NCBI GenBank assembly: GCA_017517685.1
Contig: JAFWYK010000004.1
Location: 140,979-201,825, forward strand
DNA: 60,847 nucleotides
Direction: 5' to 3'
DNA from: Clostridia bacterium
GTDB lineage: Bacteria > Bacillota > Clostridia > TANB77 > CAG-508
Numbering within the stretch: the stretch's first letter is position 1; each line of letters starts with the position of its first letter. Under the pieces are notes generated by a model. It was not told the DNA's origin and ran no database searches. It worked only from the letters and a program-made list of their open reading frames with translations. Below, piece by piece: positions 57,995 through 60,847 of the stretch. Made by a program: the position numbers and the translations under genes.

Positions 57995-58056
57995 AAAAAC
58001 CTCCTTTTCTTTTGTCTGTGATAAGTATATAATAACTATAAAAAAATGTAAATATT

Positions 58057-58932
58057 TTATCTGTTTTTTGCTCTACTTTTATATACATTAGCTTTATTTT
58101 TACATTGTGGTGTATCATATTCGGCTTTAGGATTATTAGCAATAAAAGCCTTATTACAGAACTTACAAATCTTTAATAAATTAACATCTCTTGATACAGT
58201 TCTGGCAAAATAAAAATCTATAAATTGTTTTAAAGATGTAATAGGAATTTCTATATTTACAATTTCTTTTTGAGTTAAGAACATATTTATATGATTAACT
58301 TCAAAAGCGTTATATTTTGTTTCTACTGTATCTTCTTTATTTATTATTGTATTTAATAAATTATACATATATTTAACATATTGAATAAACATATATAAAG
58401 GTTCGCAGTACCAATTTGAACCAATTAAAAGTTTATTTAAATCAGATGTTATATGTTTTTCCATAGCAGCTGTTTCTGCTAATTTAATTGTTTTTTCTAT
58501 AAGTTTATTTAGTTCTTTATCAGTGCACTTAGGGAAGAATATTTTAAAATAGTCTTCACGACCTAATATAGTTGTGCAATCTGAATTTCCAATAAAGTTA
58601 TAATCTTTTAATATTATTTTTTCATCTAAACAAAAGTATTTATTTATAGGAAAATCATTCATTAAACCTAAAGTACTATAGGTATTAACAAAATTTATAA
58701 TTTGTTCTTCTAAATTATTTTCTTCATATACTGCAGATTTACCAATGTTTAATAAATCAACAAGTGCATTAATAGAGAAGTCTTCTTCTAAGTCTATTAA
58801 AGGTGCACCAGAAGAGTGTTTTTTAGTTGAACTATCAGCAACAATATATTTTTTGTTGTTAATTGTTTCTATATTATATTTTACAAATTTCGACAAATTA
58901 CTACCTTCATTTGCATAAAAATTAAGGTCCAT
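58057..58932 (-). CDS. Unknown protein with C-terminal zinc-finger
   Basis: 291 residues, start after GGAGG. The first ~250 residues are helical with no motif I know. The last 45 have CKFCNKAFIANNPKAEYDTPQCKNKANVYKSRAK, a Cys2 pair plus a single Cys in the style of CGNR/DUF6076-like zinc fingers, with a basic tail that could bind nucleic acid. It is the first gene of a minus-strand pair with the nuclease-like protein; the gap is 62 bases. Role unknown; likely cargo of the integrative element. Confidence 0.65.
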   Translation of the reverse strand: MDLNFYANEGSNLSKFVKYNIETINNKKYIVADSSTKKHSSGAPLIDLEEDFSINALVDLLNIGKSAVYEENNLEEQIINFVNTYSTLGLMNDFPINKYFCLDEKIILKDYNFIGNSDCTTILGREDYFKIFFPKCTDKELNKLIEKTIKLAETAAMEKHITSDLNKLLIGSNWYCEPLYMFIQYVKYMYNLLNTIINKEDTVETKYNAFEVNHINMFLTQKEIVNIEIPITSLKQFIDFYFARTVSRDVNLLKICKFCNKAFIANNPKAEYDTPQCKNKANVYKSRAKNR

Positions 58933-59059
58933 TTTTTATACCTCCAAAAAAATTTAAAAAATTCATTGTAAGCTATTGGTAAATAAAATCGATTACGATA
59001 TTATAGTAATACATTATAAGTAATAATTGTTTACAAATAAGAAAATTCATCTGTAATAT

Positions 59060-59081
59060 GTAATCTATAACAATAGATTAC
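59060..59081. repeat. Inverted repeat upstream of the excisionase gene
   Basis: GTAATCTAT / ATAGATTAC with a four-base centre lies between the divergent zinc-finger and excisionase genes. It is a candidate operator for the element's switch, or an Xis/Int binding site. Confidence 0.5.
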
Positions 59082-59129
59082 CATACGAAAAAAAAAAGTC
59101 AAGAAAATTCATAAAAGGGGGTGATAAAA

Positions 59130-59330
59130 ATGGCGATTACTCAAATACAAAAAACAATACTAACAATGAAAGAGGCATCTGAATATTTAGGAATTTCGTA
59201 TTGGCTAGTTAATCAACTAGTAAAGAGAAAACAAATACCTTTTTCAAAGGTTGGTGGAAAATTCTTATTTAGAATAAAAGCATTAGATGATTATTTAAGT
59301 GAAAAAGAAAAATCGTCAATGAATAAGTAA
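59130..59330 (+). CDS. Excisionase-type DNA-binding protein
   Basis: A 66-residue protein from the ATG at 59130 after AGGGGGTG. It is a single HTH_17/MerR-like domain: LTMKEASEYLGISYWLVNQLVKRKQIPFSKVGGKFLFRIKALDDYL, which is the pattern of Tn916-type and phage excisionases. It is transcribed towards the replication genes, 13 bases before the next start. It probably directs the integrase toward excision and may also regulate. Confidence 0.85.
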   Translation: MAITQIQKTILTMKEASEYLGISYWLVNQLVKRKQIPFSKVGGKFLFRIKALDDYLSEKEKSSMNK

Positions 59331-59343
59331 AGGAGGAAAGGAA

Positions 59344-59841
59344 ATGGCACAAGTACAGTGGCTAAAATTATATATAGATATATTTGATAATGAAAAAATC
59401 AAAAAGCTGCTAAGAAATAGAGATGGGGACTCATACTTTAGAGCATGGATTCAGTTATTAATTTTAGCTGGTAAGAGTAATAATAAAGGAGCTGTACTTC
59501 TTGGAGAAAATATCCCAATGTCATTAGAAGATCTAGCAAAGGTGATGCACAAGACATTGCCTAAACTTACAACAATAATACAAACTTTGTGCGAACTTGA
59601 TATGATTTTTGTAGAAGATGATACAATTTTTGTTAAAAATTGGAGTATATATCAAAATGCCGATGAACTTGATAGAATACGAGAAAATGGTAGAAAAAGA
59701 ACACAAAAATGTAGGGCTAATCAAAAGAAAGGCAACGTTACAGAAACGTTACGTAACACAGAAGAAAAGAATAAAGAAGAAAATATTATTAGAAAAGAAG
59801 AAGGGACGCAAGTAGAAAACGAAAGTGGATTTAAAGATTAA
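59344..59841 (+). CDS. Phage replisome organiser N-terminal domain protein
   Basis: A 165-residue protein with AAAGGAGG site. VQWLKLYIDIFDNEKIKKL, DGDSYFRAWIQLLILAGKSNNKGAVLLGENIPMSLEDLA and FVKNWSIYQNADELDRIRENGRKRTQKCRANQK follow the order of the phage replisome organiser/DnaD-like N-terminal winged helix. The C-terminal 40 residues are charged and probably disordered. Such proteins load at the element's origin and recruit the DnaC-like loader encoded two genes on. Confidence 0.85.
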   Translation: MAQVQWLKLYIDIFDNEKIKKLLRNRDGDSYFRAWIQLLILAGKSNNKGAVLLGENIPMSLEDLAKVMHKTLPKLTTIIQTLCELDMIFVEDDTIFVKNWSIYQNADELDRIRENGRKRTQKCRANQKKGNVTETLRNTEEKNKEENIIRKEEGTQVENESGFKD

Positions 59842-59887
59842 AAAAACAATCAAAATATAAAAGATTTTATAAAGAAAGGAGTTAATA

Positions 59888-60133
59888 ATGTTAGAAACTG
59901 AAGTAGCTGAAAGTGTAAAGTGCAAATTTTGTGGAAGAAATTTAAAACAAGAAAAATTGATAATTATTATTGGTGATATAGAAACCAAAATAAATAGGGA
60001 ATTGGAAAGATGTAATTGTATTCAAGTTAAAGAATTTTGGAAACTTCATGACTATAAAAAAAGAAAAGAAATTGAACTTCAAGAAAAAAGAGAAAAAGAT
60101 AGAAGAATAAATATGCTGTATGAAAAAAGTTAA
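59888..60133 (+). CDS. Zinc-binding N-terminal part of a DnaC-like loader, ending in an in-frame stop
   Basis: 81 residues: CKFCGRNL (C-x2-C) and RCNCIQVKEFWKL (C-x-C), then a basic helix. In phage DnaC-like proteins of about 270 residues this sequence normally runs straight into the AAA+ domain. Here TAA (60131-60133) is followed directly, in the same frame, by an ATG and the AAA+ part. So either a nonsense change split one gene in two, or the pair was always two coupled genes. AAGAAAGGAG precedes this start. Confidence 0.7.
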   Translation: MLETEVAESVKCKFCGRNLKQEKLIIIIGDIETKINRELERCNCIQVKEFWKLHDYKKRKEIELQEKREKDRRINMLYEKS

Positions 60134-60697
60134 ATGCATTCTAGATTAAAAGGTTATTTATTCCAAAATTTTAAAATAACAAAAGAAAATGAAAAAGCAT
60201 ATTGCAAAGCAAAAGAATATGCAGAATCAATAAAAAACGGTGAGAAAAAGAGCTTAATTATAACAGGAAATATAGGAACAGGAAAAACACATTTAGCATC
60301 AAGTATTGCAAATTTTTTGATTGAATCAGAAATATCTGTAGTATTTGGAGCTTTAATTAATCTATTAAATGAAGTTAAAGGCACATACACAATGGAGAAT
60401 AAAACTGAGAGTTTTATAATAGAAAAATATTCAAAAGTTCCGTTACTAATTATAGATGATTTGGGAAAAGAAAGACCAAGTGAATGGACTTTGGAAAAGC
60501 TATTTACAATAATAAATAATAGATATGAAAATAATTTACCAGTAGTTATAACAACAAATTATAACAGGGAAAGATTAAGAGAAAGACTTGCTAACAATGT
60601 GAATTATGAAATAGCAGATTCAATTATTTCTAGACTATATGAAATATGTAAAGGAATAAGTTTGAATGGACAAGATAAAAGAAAAGAGCTAGTATAA
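60134..60697 (+). CDS. DnaC-like helicase loader ATPase
   Basis: A 187-residue AAA+ domain: FKITKENEKAY, Walker A ITGNIGTGKTHLASSIANFL, Walker B LLIIDDLGKERPSEW and sensor VVITTNYNRERL, ending in the usual C-terminal arginine/alpha region. It loads the host replicative helicase at the element's origin. Its start immediately follows an in-frame stop of the upstream zinc-binding ORF, and no clear ribosome binding site precedes it, so it may depend on coupled re-initiation. The 150 bases after it, to the window end, hold no gene that I can see. Confidence 0.88.
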   Translation: MHSRLKGYLFQNFKITKENEKAYCKAKEYAESIKNGEKKSLIITGNIGTGKTHLASSIANFLIESEISVVFGALINLLNEVKGTYTMENKTESFIIEKYSKVPLLIIDDLGKERPSEWTLEKLFTIINNRYENNLPVVITTNYNRERLRERLANNVNYEIADSIISRLYEICKGISLNGQDKRKELV

Positions 60698-60847
60698 GTC
60701 GCTAAACAAAATACTAACTCAACAATTTGTATAAATATATTTTAATATAAAAGTTAAAAAAAGTAAATATTTTGAATTGAAAAAGTGGGAAATTAAGAGT
60801 AAAAAGCCCTTGATTTCTCCAAATAAAATAATAAAATAATAAAATAA

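Larger units (their letters stand above)
53477..60847. mobile_element. Integrative element at a tRNA-Met gene (right end outside the window)
   Basis: From the tRNA-Met half gene: integrase (minus), kinase-like gene and its overlapping partner (plus), nuclease-like and zinc-finger genes (minus), excisionase (plus), replisome organiser, zinc-binding protein and DnaC-like loader. This is the layout of an integrative element or prophage remnant with its own replication module and accessory cargo near the integrase. No capsid, relaxase or conjugation gene is visible up to the window end. Confidence 0.75.

Overview
The window is AT-rich DNA using the standard genetic code, with strong AGGAGG-type ribosome binding sites and sigma-A type promoters. 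It holds a spoIIR homologue, a SpoVK-like AAA+ protein, a WalJ-type MBL protein, a firmicute-style MurA, YbiT-type ABC-F, Tex and a VanW-family protein. I infer an uncultured or poorly characterised low-GC Bacillota, probably of clostridial type. I cannot name a genus.

Layout. 1-1.6 kb: the end of an unknown gene, then two paralogous cassettes, each with a small helical-protein gene on the minus strand and a predicted convergent ~100-nt RNA on the plus strand; one short element occurs four times in these leaders and RNAs. 1.7-15.1 kb: core genes (ABC-F, two membrane proteins, Pit phosphate transporter with its DUF47 partner, Tex, WalJ, MurA, frameshifted spoIIR, and a UDP-sugar pyrophosphorylase/phosphoglucomutase fusion). 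15.4-15.9 kb: a tRNA operon Lys-Glu-Thr whose tRNA-Thr(UGU) is interrupted by a ~230-nt group I intron. 15.9-24.9 kb: an island abutting that tRNA, with a type II CBASS operon (DUF3892 protein, CD-NTase, E2-E1 Cap2, JAB Cap3, 2TM-SAVED effector), remnants of an integrase and of a Spo0A-C-like gene, an ECF sigma/anti-sigma pair, a secreted protein and a DUF4143 ATPase. Two 98-bp direct repeats in the island each contain the last 14 nt of the tRNA-Thr gene, which suggests tandem integration. 25-53.4 kb: a small membrane protein paired with a radical SAM/SPASM enzyme, a GtrII-like glucosyltransferase, an SDR reductase, signalling genes (HD-GYP, two-component pair), HtrA, a SpoVK-like AAA+, CoaD, a thioredoxin/ferredoxin-thioredoxin-reductase operon, and an orphan trpB behind a textbook Trp attenuator. 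53.5 kb-end: an integrative element adjoining the 3' half of a tRNA-Met gene, with integrase, a kinase-like/unknown gene pair, a nuclease-like/zinc-finger pair, excisionase, replisome organiser and helicase loader; its right end lies outside the window.

Two general observations cut across the window. First, four genes with no relatives beside them (22.6, 31.0, 33.1 and 45.5 kb) are visibly richer in G+C than their surroundings. Second, four genes (spoIIR, the Spo0A-C-like remnant, vanW, integrase) are each broken by one extra base at an A/T run, so sequencing or assembly insertions should be excluded before calling them pseudogenes. A Nudix gene carries an in-frame TAA, which is a different kind of lesion.
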